Positions 53,420-64,000 of a DNA stretch of 64,000 nt are shown piece by piece. The notes under the pieces were generated by a model, which saw nothing but the letters and a program-made list of their open reading frames with translations, did no database searches and was not told the DNA's origin. Positions within the stretch are counted from its first letter, which is position 1, and each line of letters opens with the position of its first letter. Source of the stretch: Phymatolithon calcareum (Eukaryota; Rhodophyta; Florideophyceae; Hapalidiales); NCBI GenBank assembly GCA_977006965.1, contig OZ345353.1, positions 2,728,001 through 2,792,000 of the forward strand, read 5' to 3'. The translations under genes were made by a program, and so were the position numbers.

Positions 53420-55715
53420 GAAATAATTATAGACGTGAACTCTGTGGAAACCAAACGGAAGCCATCAGTTCACGCTTTTGTAGTGGACTCTTGTCCGCAA
53501 ACTGGCTGCGAAGAGGGTATCGTGCTCTTCGCGGCATGCAAGTCCAAATTTATAAAAGCACCCACAGCCTCTCATGAGACACCGAACGATTTTCTTGACG
53601 TGAATTGGCTCATAGAGAAAAGAAGGCTATCCTGGTGCATCCGGAATAGGGGCCTGTGGTAATACATCTGCCATAAAGGGAGGAGTTCTCATCTCATCAG
53701 AGTTTCTTTCTTTCTATTTCCTTGACGTCGCAAGATTTATCGGCTCGAACTGTATGCATTCTCTCTAGCTTGCCGTGGCCGTGTTGGCTCGGTAAGCGAC
53801 CTGACCTCCCAATTTGGGTGTTCGCCCCCATTCAAGTTTATTGCAATGAATTGCAATGTTCTATTTTTGCACGGAGTTTTAGCTATTGCGTTGGAGCTGA
53901 GTTTCGAATTGTAATTGGATCATAGGTTCCAATCGCATTCATATTGGAGACGTGCCGTTTACTTCTACTGTAGGTGGCGTACAGCATCTACAGGAAGCAA
54001 GGTTTCTCCTGTATGCATTCAGTCGAAGTCTCTCGACAAACCGAGGTCCAGTTTGGGTGCTTGCGAAACACATATCAATTTTTGGTTTTCTGGCTGTGAG
54101 AGCGTCCACTTAGTGGCGCTCCGTATGGTTTAGGACATCATGTCATGGTTCGTGATTCCTATTCCGATCATAGGAGGAGGAATCACTAACCAGGGCAATG
54201 GCCACGACGTGCAAGCGTACTTCTATGTTCAGTGACACATTATCAACGAAGCATCAGGAAGTTTTCGTTCTGCCAAGGTTGAGCTTTCTCGCGGAATCCT
54301 AATTACGATAGCTGCTGCGAGAAATACCTCAATTGTAATAGGTATGGCGCGAAGTACCTCAATTGCAAACTCTATTGCATGCGAGAAATCCTACTGCTAT
54401 TGATTGCCTAATTGTTCCGCTCGAAGCAATAGCGAAAAATTGAATTGGGTTTAACCCTGGTGTCTTCTTACTGGAAGGTAATTAGTTTGTCTTGACCTGA
54501 CAACGAAGCTGCACACGCTATTACGTGTGCCGGATGTTCAATTGCATCCTCTTTTCAGTGGTCTAGTTATACCCTTACACGCAATGCGCTGGCGCATACT
54601 TGATGTAATACTTCACTTCCCCATCACATTGTCGCCACTTCATAGCGACAATATCGACACGATAGCTGCGTCGCAGTTATCAGTGTAGTCGAACTAGTAT
54701 AAATACCGACGGGACTAGCCCATGAATGGGAGAAGGGGAGGAAGGGGGAATAAACCACATTTCACACAACAGCATCTCAAATCGTCTCCGCGGCGGATGT
54801 ACCGCGGAGAGTGACTCCATTCACTGTCTCTGTTGCGACCACTTGGTATCCTCGTCATATTTTCTTCTTCCGGTTGAAGACTAGCCACGCCGCACTGGCC
54901 ACTGAGACTGTACAGGCGTCCGCCGGAATGACGCTTCCACTTACCTACCCGTGGTAGGTCATCTTTACTCTTGAGTGTTGACTCTGTGTAGTACTTAGGA
55001 AAGTCGACTGACAAGTGGTCCAGAATTCGTGAAGACTGATTAAGATGTGGAGGATGGTCGCACCGTCGCATCTCACAGATCTAACAATAGACAGTGTGGG
55101 TATATAAAGGGGAAGATCTGGGGCGTTGGAGAAGAAAGGGAGGGATAGCGCGCGGGGGGCGAGCTGAGGCTCTGCTGCATTTGTTTTTTGTTGTTCTGTT
55201 TCCTCCTTCAGGCCGAGGGGTACATCCAGCGATGACAGTGGCTTACATCGATAGCTAAGGTGCTTGTTAGGCAGGCATATTACGCTACCTACGCTTCAGT
55301 TTTTTTAGCGGTCAATTTGCCGTGACATCGCTAGGTTGCTCCTGCAGACCTATTCGCGCAATTATTGATCTCGGCAATTGCTTGGCCTCGATCTATCTCA
55401 GAGGCTCGAAATACCTAGTTAGGCTTCCGATTAAGATTGAGCGCCATCGAAATCATCTGCAGTAAAAGCGTAATCAACCGGCATTTATTTAACGCTCAGC
55501 ACCCTCCACTCGATGGAGAAGTACAGTCCAGCAGCAGCTTTACCTTTTCGACCGTCAAGAGCAAGGACCAAAACCAGGTCCAACAAGTAACAGCTCTTGC
55601 AACGTTTTGCTGTCTGCTTCGACTTCGATTCGGGGCCCTGATTCTCACCCCAGTCTCTGTCCCAATTTTTGAGTTTTAAACGTAATATGAATGCAAAAGA
55701 CTTATTCGGGCCCTC
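53420..55715. other. Gene-poor stretch; possible solo LTR or promoter-like region
   Basis: No gene is supportable. 54278-54430 is the relative of the 9008 repeat, and 54444-54458 is a small ATTGGGTT hairpin. Around 54690-54770 a TATAAATA box is followed 70 bases later by AATAAA, a layout seen in LTRs, but no second copy exists in the window to prove it. Another TATATAAAG lies at 55091. Confidence 0.3.
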
Positions 55716-55719
55716 ACAG

Positions 55720-55828
55720 GGAGAGAAATTCGAATTAAGGAGATATTAGAAGGAGAGTAGAGAGAAGCTGCCCTGTTTCTCAATTTGAGGCTTTGGGAGC
55801 TTTTAAAATAAATCGACATATATCCCCC
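55720..55828 (+). mobile_element. 5'-truncated LINE family-1 tail
   Basis: Ends GAGGCTTTGGGAGCTTTTAA then ATAAATCGACATATATCCCC, the family-1 tail, preceded by codons for an REIRIKE motif like the end of the LINE ORF at 49366. I could not define target duplications. Confidence 0.7.
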
Positions 55829-56527
55829 GTCTTCGATTCCCATCTTGCATCTGTCTGACTCCGTCTGACTCCGGACATCTTGCGGATGCGCACTAATTCC
55901 GGGATTTCCCGAACGGAAAGTTTATCAGCGGCTTCATTTTTCGTGATGCCGCAGTTTCTCTGTTTCCAGTTGCCTCCTGTGTGGAGAAAAACTCTACCAA
56001 ACGCGGTAGATTCGGTCGTGCACCTCAGCACGACAAGTCCCGGAGCCTCGCTCGAAGAATTGGCGCGTGGAGGCACTGTGGTAGTGCGGGCCGTACGTGT
56101 GAACTGCTTACTGAGCGGGTGGCGCCTCCCAGGTGTACTTGGTTACGGGGGGAGACGGTGTGTGAAATAGGATGGGTGTACTTATACTTGATTCCGACTT
56201 TTCTATTCTAGCTTATATAGAATACATCTTCTAGGGGGGAGCTCGAGACCGATTTGGCTTAGACTGTCAGTGAACCGCACTCTAACCGAAAGGTTTCGGT
56301 TCGTAACGTATGCGTGCCGTTTGGTTCTATCTCTCGAGCTGCGCTGCAAACCGAGCTCTTGTTTCGGTTAGATCTGTTGTAGGCTATTTTCGGTACGCAA
56401 CCAACAATAGTGTTTGTCTTCTTGCCTTGAACGTCAGTCACGGGTGATTGTTACTTAACAGTCTTGATGAGGTTGTGCCAGGCTAAGCACACATAATCGA
56501 AACACGAACGGTTCATATGTCGAGGGG

Positions 56528-56629
56528 ATATGTGTTGATTTATTTTAAAAGCTCCAAAGGCCTCTCTTCAAGAGTAACAGGGCCGCTTTTGGATGAGTTT
56601 CTAAGCTAACGTAGTTTGACTATTCAGTA
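56528..56629 (-). mobile_element. 102-bp 5'-truncated LINE family-1 tail with 15-bp TSD
   Basis: On the minus strand it runs from GATAGTCAAACTACGTTAGC-like ORF-end sequence to the family-1 tail. TCATATGTCGAGGGG occurs exactly at both sides (56513-56527 and 56630-56644). Confidence 0.9.
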
Positions 56630-56649
56630 TCATATGTCGAGGGGTAACC

Positions 56650-59600
56650 ATCTGCCTAGCTGACGATCGTTGGGAGATGATTGGTACTTCTCGCAGGATT
56701 GAATCTCTGACATCTTCCGCGAACCTCGCCCGGCATGACGTATTTCCGTCTCATTTCACTAAACATCCGGAGCTGCCCGTTGAGCGCGGCTGTGCAACTT
56801 ATTCTATCAGTAAACTTGCGGATTGTGCTTCCGCGCTATATGACAATCGAAAACCCGTAGTGTTTGGCTGGATAAAATTCATGGAAATAGGTTGTGAAAT
56901 CAAAGGCCTTTATCCCCCACCTTCATGGTAGACCAAACTCTCCCCTCATCGCGCCTAATCTCACCTGGAAATGAAATTAGTCAATATCGCGGAACCACCT
57001 CGTCAAGGTGTGGTAGATGAGCATTCGTCGGGCGATCCGCGGTCCTCCTGCATAGGGTATTCTGCTCTCTACGATTGGTCTACATCGGCTATTGCGGACG
57101 GACTCACCCGTTTCTTTGTCTGATTCCGCGCCAAATTTTCACACTTTTTCTTCTCGAATTGGTCAGCATGTGCTGGTGATAGTTATGATTGGTTGCCTGC
57201 AGAGATGCATCATTCTTGCAAAATGCTGTAACTGCACAGTACTTCTCATGTGTTACACCGTGTGCGCGCTGTGAAAGCATAATGAATTTTTGCTTTGCTT
57301 ATTGCCGTGAGAATATGCGCGACTGTGTGCTTGAGAACAACGGCGTATCTGTGAAACTCGTTACAATACAGCATGGCGGCCAGACCTGCATTGGAAGTGC
57401 AACACTGAGAGTCTGCGCTTTTTGGGCGCTGTTAAATTTTGGTCTTAGAAAATTGTGCAAGCTGCACAAATGCCCAGCAAGACAATGGGGGAGATATTAC
57501 TTTCGGAGAAGTGCGGAATTGTGTTTGAGAAGTGATCAGACGACTCTGGCTTATGACGCACGGCGTTTCTACGCCGAATTTGTACTGCCGCGGCTGCAGT
57601 ACTGCTGCAACAGAAATACCATCAATTTGCTACAAATGTGGTAGATGTGCGGAGCAGAGAAACGAATGAGGCGAATGCAGGGGAACACTTGGTAATAGGA
57701 GTAAAGAATATTTTGTTTATTATTTACCAACAAGATGAGATGATCGTTTGCAAGGCGAAAATGCGTCATTGCTCCGACACTTCTCACACAAACCCTGGAG
57801 ATCCTACTGAACGCGTGTGTGCCCTCGAAGAGGCCGCCTTTAAGCAATCAGAGCCGAATGGGTATCTTTCGTAGTCGGCCATAAAGATTCGTGACGATTG
57901 GCTTCACCGGACGGACTCTTTTAGAAGCGGAAAGTTTGTCCGGAGAACGGGTAGCACAACCGCCGACATGAAAGCTTCATTTGGGAGGAGTGGAATACTC
58001 GAGACGTGGATCAACTCCGGGCTTGTGGGTGTTGTCGAAATAGAGACCGATTTTGTCGGTACCGAGTCCATTCATACTGGAGCCCTTGGAGGTGTTCCGA
58101 CTGGATGGCCGACTATTAACCTTACCGCCGTTCCATTTCTTCTTCCTGCTGTTGCTGTGATTTCCAATTAAATTACCACAGCCCCCGGGTGCCATCCAAG
58201 TTTTTGAATTTGTGTAAACGTCGTGGGTCTGGTGGGCGGCGAGAAATCGTTCGTGCGGACTCAAGAGTTGTGCTTCAGGTGTGGTTGAGTTTCGAGAAAA
58301 GAAAGTTGGGTGCGTTGTTGAAGAAACGGAACGGCGTGCGATGTTTATATAGTTGTTCCGCACAGCGGCTAACCGCGGCACAGGTTGAGAATTGAAGGTG
58401 GATTCGCGGGTGCAAAGTTTCATTGTGGGGTCGCAACGTGGACCCACTCGGCTAGAGATGCGAAATTCAGGTTACCTGCACAGCAGAAAGAGCTTGTGCA
58501 AAGGAGTCCGGCAGGGTCACAGCGGCGCAGTGAGAGTAGCCAGCATTGCAGAAACTCGGTGGTCGTCCACCAGCTCGCGCTATGATACCTACACTTAAAT
58601 AATATGTGTTTAATTACCGTACCTTCTCACCCGGTGCAGCTGGGATCTTGTCCTGCAAGCAATGGAGAATTAACTTCACTAATTATGCCACATTTCGATA
58701 TATCAACTTGACCTGCGCCGTGGTTGATATATCTGATAGCAGCTATATGTTTGACTGTTCTCAGGTATGGATTGGATTGGATAGCGGTTTAATTGAAGCT
58801 CCCTTTGTCAGTTATCATTGCACCTTATTCTCATATATGAGAATAGTGCATGTATGATGTTTGTAGCGGAAAACAAGATTTTTATATCTTGAGCATCAAG
58901 AGATTGGGGAAAAATGTTTCTCAGAATAGATCACGGATTCAAATCCGTTGCATAATGTAATGATATCCTTCATAAGGCCCCAATTGTCCCTTCACACATG
59001 GCCATCCTGATCAGGGGGGCCAATCCCATTGGCCCAGTTGTCAGTGTCATAACATAAAATAATTAAATTCTGATAACACGACCAGCTGGTCACTCACAGA
59101 AGTGACCACTTCTTCCGGCATCATATTTTCAGCTGAAAATATGATGCCGGAAGAAGTGGTTCTAGAATTTCCCAGACCGCGATAGGCATCGATAAGTTTA
59201 CGCGTTATCTTTTGATAGATGATATCAGCTTCTAATTTAGATGTTTATTCAACTAGAGGTGCCAGCAATGAAAGAGCACGACGTGAGGTGTAAAAATACC
59301 ACATACGTTGTCATTCATATGATTATTTTGCATTATTATTTCTGGTCCATAAATCATCAGGAATTCAATCCATTCCATGCCTCTTATTTGGAACAGTCTC
59401 TAGCATGGGGTGCGCAACAAAAACATGGGTACTGTACTTGATGATGACGGCGTGCGGTGATTTCTCCGTCGCGGCATTGTGCATATCGACATGACTGACC
59501 CTCGGTCCCCATAGTAATAACACGTTGACCTTCTAGCTGAGTACGATACTAGTGTTCCAAGCCTATAGAAATTTATGAATGGCAAAACTAATTATGGAGC

Positions 59601-62500
59601 TGCTTCTGTACCGGTGATGTTGATGCTTATATTCTTTAACAGAGTCCATTATTTGACCATGGCAGCACCATGGCTGTGAGGACGACAGAAACGCAGTGCG
59701 TGTGAGCAGCAGGGCCCTGCTTTTAGTTGTGCGCAACAGGGAGCAAGGCAGAAGGAGCTATTTTTCGGCCTCCGTCGAGATGAAGAGTACCAGTTGTACA
59801 TGCTACGTTGTCCACGGGAGCAGAAAGGCTCAAATAAGTAACATTTGGAGTGCTGATTGACTTGATGAGGGAATTGGGCGTATATGCGAAGTACAGTGCA
59901 CTTTCAGAAGGGGCTTTTGTATCAAGAAATGGCTGTAGAAAATCTGTACTGTACCCAGCGCGGTTATTGATCTGTTGTGGATCAACACGCAGCAAGAAAC
60001 AGCTAAGACTCCAGAATGGAAGGTTGCCAACTTACTTCGCCAAGGGGGCACCAGGCACCTCAATAAATTGAATAATTACGCTATGCCTCAAGTTGGATAA
60101 TTCCCCACGAAAAAAGAAAGAAAGGAAGAGGAGAAACACAACAGTCCGTTGGACGCTGAGATTGCACTATGCTTCCAAAAATGCTTTCGTAAGCTTTCCA
60201 CCTTTACCAGCTTGACGCAGAGTGTAGTTGGACAGCATTTGTACGAATATACAAACTACTACCTAGAGAACGTTTTTGGCTCATTGAAAAGGTCAATGGA
60301 CTTCAATAGAGTTCACAGCATTTTAGTTAGTACGGCACAGCGACTAGACGTTCACCTTTTAACTACGCTTCGTAACGACAATATCAAAACACTAGTGTCT
60401 CCAATACAATTGTATTTTGAAAACGGATGTCCTTCTGAAGGGAGAGTCCCCGAAGCAGTTGCGACGAGGTTCATATGAGTATATATCGCTGCGTCTGTTC
60501 TGTTCACAGTCCCCTCCGCATTGCGTTCAGATATCCGATCTCCACAACCCTGGCTTGGTCCAGTGGAGGCAATAGTCAACCCACCAGTTTTGTGCATATA
60601 TATTTTTATGACAGCCGCAACAAAATGAGATTTATACTCAATTCTGAAATGGCGCCTGAAACACCATCGCATTTTATGTGCGGCCCAATCTCCCATGAAT
60701 CAATCAACTCTCTTGCTCTCTTGCGTGTGTATAACGTTCTCCTCACATGGACCGCAGCGCGAACACATCCTTGCCAATATATGAAGCGTGTTACCTCTCC
60801 ATCGATTAAACCGCAACATGTTTTCTGCTAAGCGAAAAAGGAATCAGTTTCTCATGGAGTTATGGCAAATGGTATCATATACCAATTACCATAAGGCATC
60901 CTTTCTTACGAGCCAACGTGGCTCAACGCTATCAACAGAGCCAGTTTTCTTGTCTAGAGCAGAATAATTTCTACTTTGTGATACTTGTCTGTGCTCTCCC
61001 TCCAGTTTCGCATGCGATGAAAAAACGGGGTCGTTCAGTCTGGTGCCTCCTGAACGCATTGCTGGTCCCTTATGATATCAAAGAGGAGGATCCAAGCATG
61101 AGATATTAATACTCCATCCGTCCCACGGTTTGCATAACAAGAAAACAGATTTTTTTCAAGAAATTAGCACATGTGCTTGTTTATAAACAGTCACATTACG
61201 AGATCACGGTCTCTCTGCGAACATTCTGAAGTCATTCGCCCGACCGCAAGTGCTTTTTCCTGCCTGGAACTCGGCGCGTAGACCAATCTGAATGGATATG
61301 ACGACTTCAGCAATCTCCTAATTTCAAAAAACAAAGCACTAGCCGCCATCTCTCAAGAATGTCCCATCCTACTCCCTTATCCATTGCCTTGGCACCGTAT
61401 TCAACTCAAGGAGAGGCTCGTATCGACACAGCCAGCGTGCACAATATTCTGTCTTCTCAAAGCCTTTCATCACCATTTTTGTCATCACTTTTCTGATGAG
61501 TAGAGGACCTCTGCTTGCGCTCCTTCATGGAAGGAGAACGTCTCATCAATGATGCGTATCTTTCCCTACGCATTTGCGGGCACCACTGGATCATTGTCCT
61601 TCGGATTTGAAACAGTGACAAATCAGGACAAATTATTCTGTGTTTTAACTTCCTATAGATTTCCGTGTGCCCGTCTGCGCACATTTCACTTCGTGTTTAT
61701 CAAGTTGGAATGGCGCGGGCACCAGCAGAGGCCACTGCGTGTTCCACAAAATAGATAGTTGGATGCTACAGTACAATACTACGGTAGAGTTGATATACTC
61801 TACGAGTGGAAGCTTCTCCCAATGCTGTACTATCTGCAAAAGGTCCACCTGACCTTTTTGTCAAGCTCGTTCGCACATAGATTCAATTTCGGCGACGGCG
61901 ACCAAGGATTGGAATAGATTTCTGTTAAATTGAGGCTCCCTTTGTCAATTATCATTGCTCCTGAGAGACTTTTCGTTGCGCTACAATCCTTCGCTTACGT
62001 TTTCATTTAAGTAGTTGACTTCAGACATAAAAGAAAAATTTTCTTTGGACAGTATCAACTGCCATTTTTTGAATAAGTCGTTGCTTGGTCATTGTATTTG
62101 AATTACTCTGAGAGCTTCATCGAGTTCGGAATATTTGTTTCATGCCTGCTCTTTCCAGGGTATAAGATGCGATGAAATAACCAGTGCATGCAAAGATGCC
62201 TATGTTTCGCTTTTTTGAGCGGCGAGCAAGGTGCACAGCCATCGCACAACCAGAGGAAGAAAACTGCTGTTAGGCAGGGCCCGTGCGCGGGCTGAACTCA
62301 TTGCGCTTGAATGCAATGAAATTCGGATCTTCAATTCCAGCTCGTATTGCGCTGTACTTATCTGGCTTTCTGTTCTTCAGAGCCAGTGACACATATTGTG
62401 ATCCCAAGGTACTCTTGAGGTCGCCGGTGCAATGCTACGCTCTAACGCCTGCTCGGGGGCCAGAGTTTGGCTTAGCGCCAGGCCCACAAGAACGTAGCAC
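56650..62500. other. Gene-poor stretch with unassigned short open frames
   Basis: No gene can be supported. The longest frames are 57189-57644 (+, cysteine-rich, 151 codons), 57977-58447 (-, 156 codons, with NSRKKKWNGGKVNSR) and 60149-60478 (+, with YTNYYLENVFGSLKR). None shows a family signature. The notable feature is the palindrome at 59105-59160. Confidence 0.4.
59105..59160. repeat. 56-bp perfect palindrome without spacer
   Basis: The sequence reads the same on both strands from 59105 to 59160, centred on AGCT at 59131-59134, with half-site ACCACTTCTTCCGGCATCAT followed by ATTTTCAG. Just before it is a second small inverted repeat (TGGTCACT...AGTGACCA, 59086-59108). There is no coding context. 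Confidence 0.9.
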
Positions 62501-62514
62501 CAAAAGGGTTAGAG

Positions 62515-62597
62515 GTAGTTAGCATCAGAGGAAGCCTTGCCCATATCTTCGGAAGTCTGTGGGGCTTTTAAATAAACTTGAAAGGAAAAAAAACCAC
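62515..62597 (+). mobile_element. 83-bp 5'-truncated LINE family-2 tail with 11-bp TSD
   Basis: It contains GAGGAAGCCTTGCCCATATC and TCTGTGGGGCTTTTAAATAA, the family-2 tail also seen at 36345 and 51104. AAGGGTTAGAG flanks it at 62504-62514 and 62598-62608. Confidence 0.8.
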
Positions 62598-62940
62598 AAG
62601 GGTTAGAGAAAAGCAGGAGAGAAAAAGAGCGAGAGGAAAGAAAGAAACTAAGAAAACGCCCAAAAGGACAATGCGACAGAATTAGTGCGTAGGTGTCGGC
62701 CTCGTCCTCCGGCGACGACCTTGGCTGGGACGTCGAACTTGGGGACTTTGGTCGAGATTGCCGGCACCGTACTGGCTTGCATGACGAAGCGGTTGCGGTT
62801 GAGAAGGGGTTGAAGCTCTCGAACTCCTCGTGGTTGAATGTACTCGCAGGCGGACTTGAACGTGCTGCATCCAAGAAATAGAGCCGAAATCCGAAGAACT
62901 CCGACCTTCCTTTACACTGTGGAAGCAACTATCATATTTT

Positions 62941-63110
62941 CTACAAGAAGAAAGGTAGATTTTTATTTGAAAGTTCATAACGCAACTGCTGATGCTTGGG
63001 GCAGCTTTCCTAGTGCCAAGAGGTTTTGGCTGGATTCTGTCTAAAGAAGAGTATCTTTTTTGTTGGTGCAATACGATTCCGTAGAGTACAAAAATCCACT
63101 TCTGGTGCCC
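62941..63110 (+). repeat. Dispersed repeat shared with 15701-15860
   Basis: Second copy of the roughly 165-bp repeat, in the same orientation and with the same block order. Confidence 0.7.
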
Positions 63111-63215
63111 TTATTTTCTACATCCGAACCGAAAAAAAAGAACGCATTGAGAAGCAAGACACATGATTCCCTAATGGTCCAAAAGATCGCCTACTATGGG
63201 CATTCTTATCTCACC

Positions 63216-63755
63216 ATATTATTACCCGGTTTTTAAGGCGTGCTGGGCCGATTATGCCCCGAAGAGCTCCAGTAGGGATCTAAATGACCCGAAATGTCAT
63301 AATATTGGGGAATAATTTGATTACTTTTTAACCGACGGGTGACATATCTCATGTCTCCCGCCGGAGCAAAAATAGTTCAAATTACTCCCCAAAATACCAT
63401 TCCGGCCGGGCGACATATCCCATGTCTCTCGCTGAGGAAAAAAGTGGGCAAATTATTCCCGAAAATTTCATTCCCGCGAAGTGACATATCCCATGTCACC
63501 CAGCCGACCGAAACGAAAAAGGGAAGTCTACTACCTCAAAACAGGGCTGATAAGCCGATCAGCGCATGAAACTTTCGGGACCGGCCATGATTCGAAACCA
63601 CTCTGTAGTCCCGCGGGTGTGATTTCGTTCCTTCGAGACCAAAATAACGCCCTTGTGACGTCCCTCATGATTTCTCACCATGGCCGGTTCCTCAAATTTC
63701 ATGTTATAACCCATTTATCACCCGGTTTTGAAGGTCTGCTGGGCAGATTATGCCC
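63216..63755. repeat. Direct repeats of about 40 bp bracketing a tandem array
   Basis: CCCGGTTTTTAAGGCGTGCT then GGGCCGATTATGCCCC (63216-63258) recurs as CCCGGTTTTGAAGGTCTGCT then GGGCAGATTATGCCCC (63714-63755). Between them lies the 71-bp array, so a larger unit of about 500 bp may be repeated. The remaining sequence to 64000 shows no gene. Confidence 0.6.
63300..63506. repeat. 71-bp tandem repeat, three units
   Basis: GACATATC starts at 63341, 63412 and 63483, an exact 71-bp period. Each is followed by CATGTC and preceded by a G/C-rich block, with ATTACT/ATTATT-CCC sequence between. Confidence 0.9.
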
Positions 63756-64000
63756 CTATTGGTCATGTGCGCCTTCGGTGTTGACAAAGGCGTGAAAATG
63801 ATGAGGATGGTGAAGAGAGCAGGAAGATGAATGAGGATGGTGAATGTCTCTTGGCTCCCTTTAGTTAAGAGACGACGTTTAATTGGCTTAAGAAGACAGG
63901 AAAAGGCAAATGGTAACACGGAGAAAGATGTAGCTCAACATTCGGGGGACAGCGCAACTGTCTTGACAGAAGCTGAATTATTTGGATGAATGAGAGAGCT

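Noticed and set aside
54590-55071. Solo LTR with TATAAATA and AATAAA
   Set aside because: The order of signals is suggestive, but no second copy or target duplication could be found in the window.
57977-58447. 156-codon minus-strand ORF as a retrotransposon Gag
   Set aside because: It is basic and asparagine/serine-rich but lacks a CCHC knuckle, flanking LTRs or any other element feature.
1-64000. CRISPR array, operon or prokaryotic gene cluster
   Set aside because: The repeats here are tandem or dispersed without regular spacers, and the spliced eS1 gene and retrotransposons show this is eukaryotic DNA.

Overview
The window is eukaryotic nuclear DNA, gene-poor and dominated by transposable elements of several classes. 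The only clear host gene is a ribosomal protein eS1 (RPS3A-type) gene at 16921-17897, with one short intron directly after its ATG. Sparse introns, an intron at the start codon, compact GC-richer host sequence and a heavy load of copia, gypsy, LINE, hAT, Tc1 and pogo elements fit a multicellular red alga such as Chondrus. That assignment is an inference and needs a homology search.

Layout. 1-1140: unrecognised decayed sequence. 1143-6829: a broken hAT-type transposon, interrupted at 3535-6817 by a second, nearly intact DNA transposon. The inner element has 30-bp terminal inverted repeats, an apparent ATAT target duplication and one 739-residue DDE-like ORF. 6840-7474: a decayed Tc1/mariner transposase. 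7475-10069: non-coding, with repeats shared with 38.4-39.0 kb and 54.3 kb. 10070-11596 (-) and 13610-15149 (+): two head-to-head copies of an unrecognised multi-pass membrane-protein gene, both broken; a third copy, truncated, lies at 36860-38328 (-). 16921-17897: eS1.

20265-23239: an internally deleted copia-type element on the minus strand (TSD ACTTC). 23961-29588: a young copia-type element (apparently identical 328-bp LTRs, TSD ATATA) with a single +1 frame discontinuity. 29678-34674: a decayed gypsy chromovirus (349-bp LTRs, TSD TTGA). 35230-36490, 39237-39955, 49296-50213 and 51104-53417: non-LTR retrotransposon (LINE) fragments, with very short 5'-truncated LINE tails elsewhere, three of them with exact target duplications. 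45948-47524: a broken pogo/Tigger-like transposase. 47675-48094: a 420-bp internally deleted DNA transposon. From 53.4 kb to the end I see no supportable gene, only LINE tails, tandem repeats and a 56-bp perfect palindrome.

The genes do not form a pathway. The window is a layered record of insertions, in which nesting and target duplications give relative ages: hAT before the DDE element with ATAT duplication; gypsy older than copia-1; the membrane-gene copy before the LINE tail inside it. The two items most likely to be new are the 3535-6817 transposon and the three-copy membrane-protein family.
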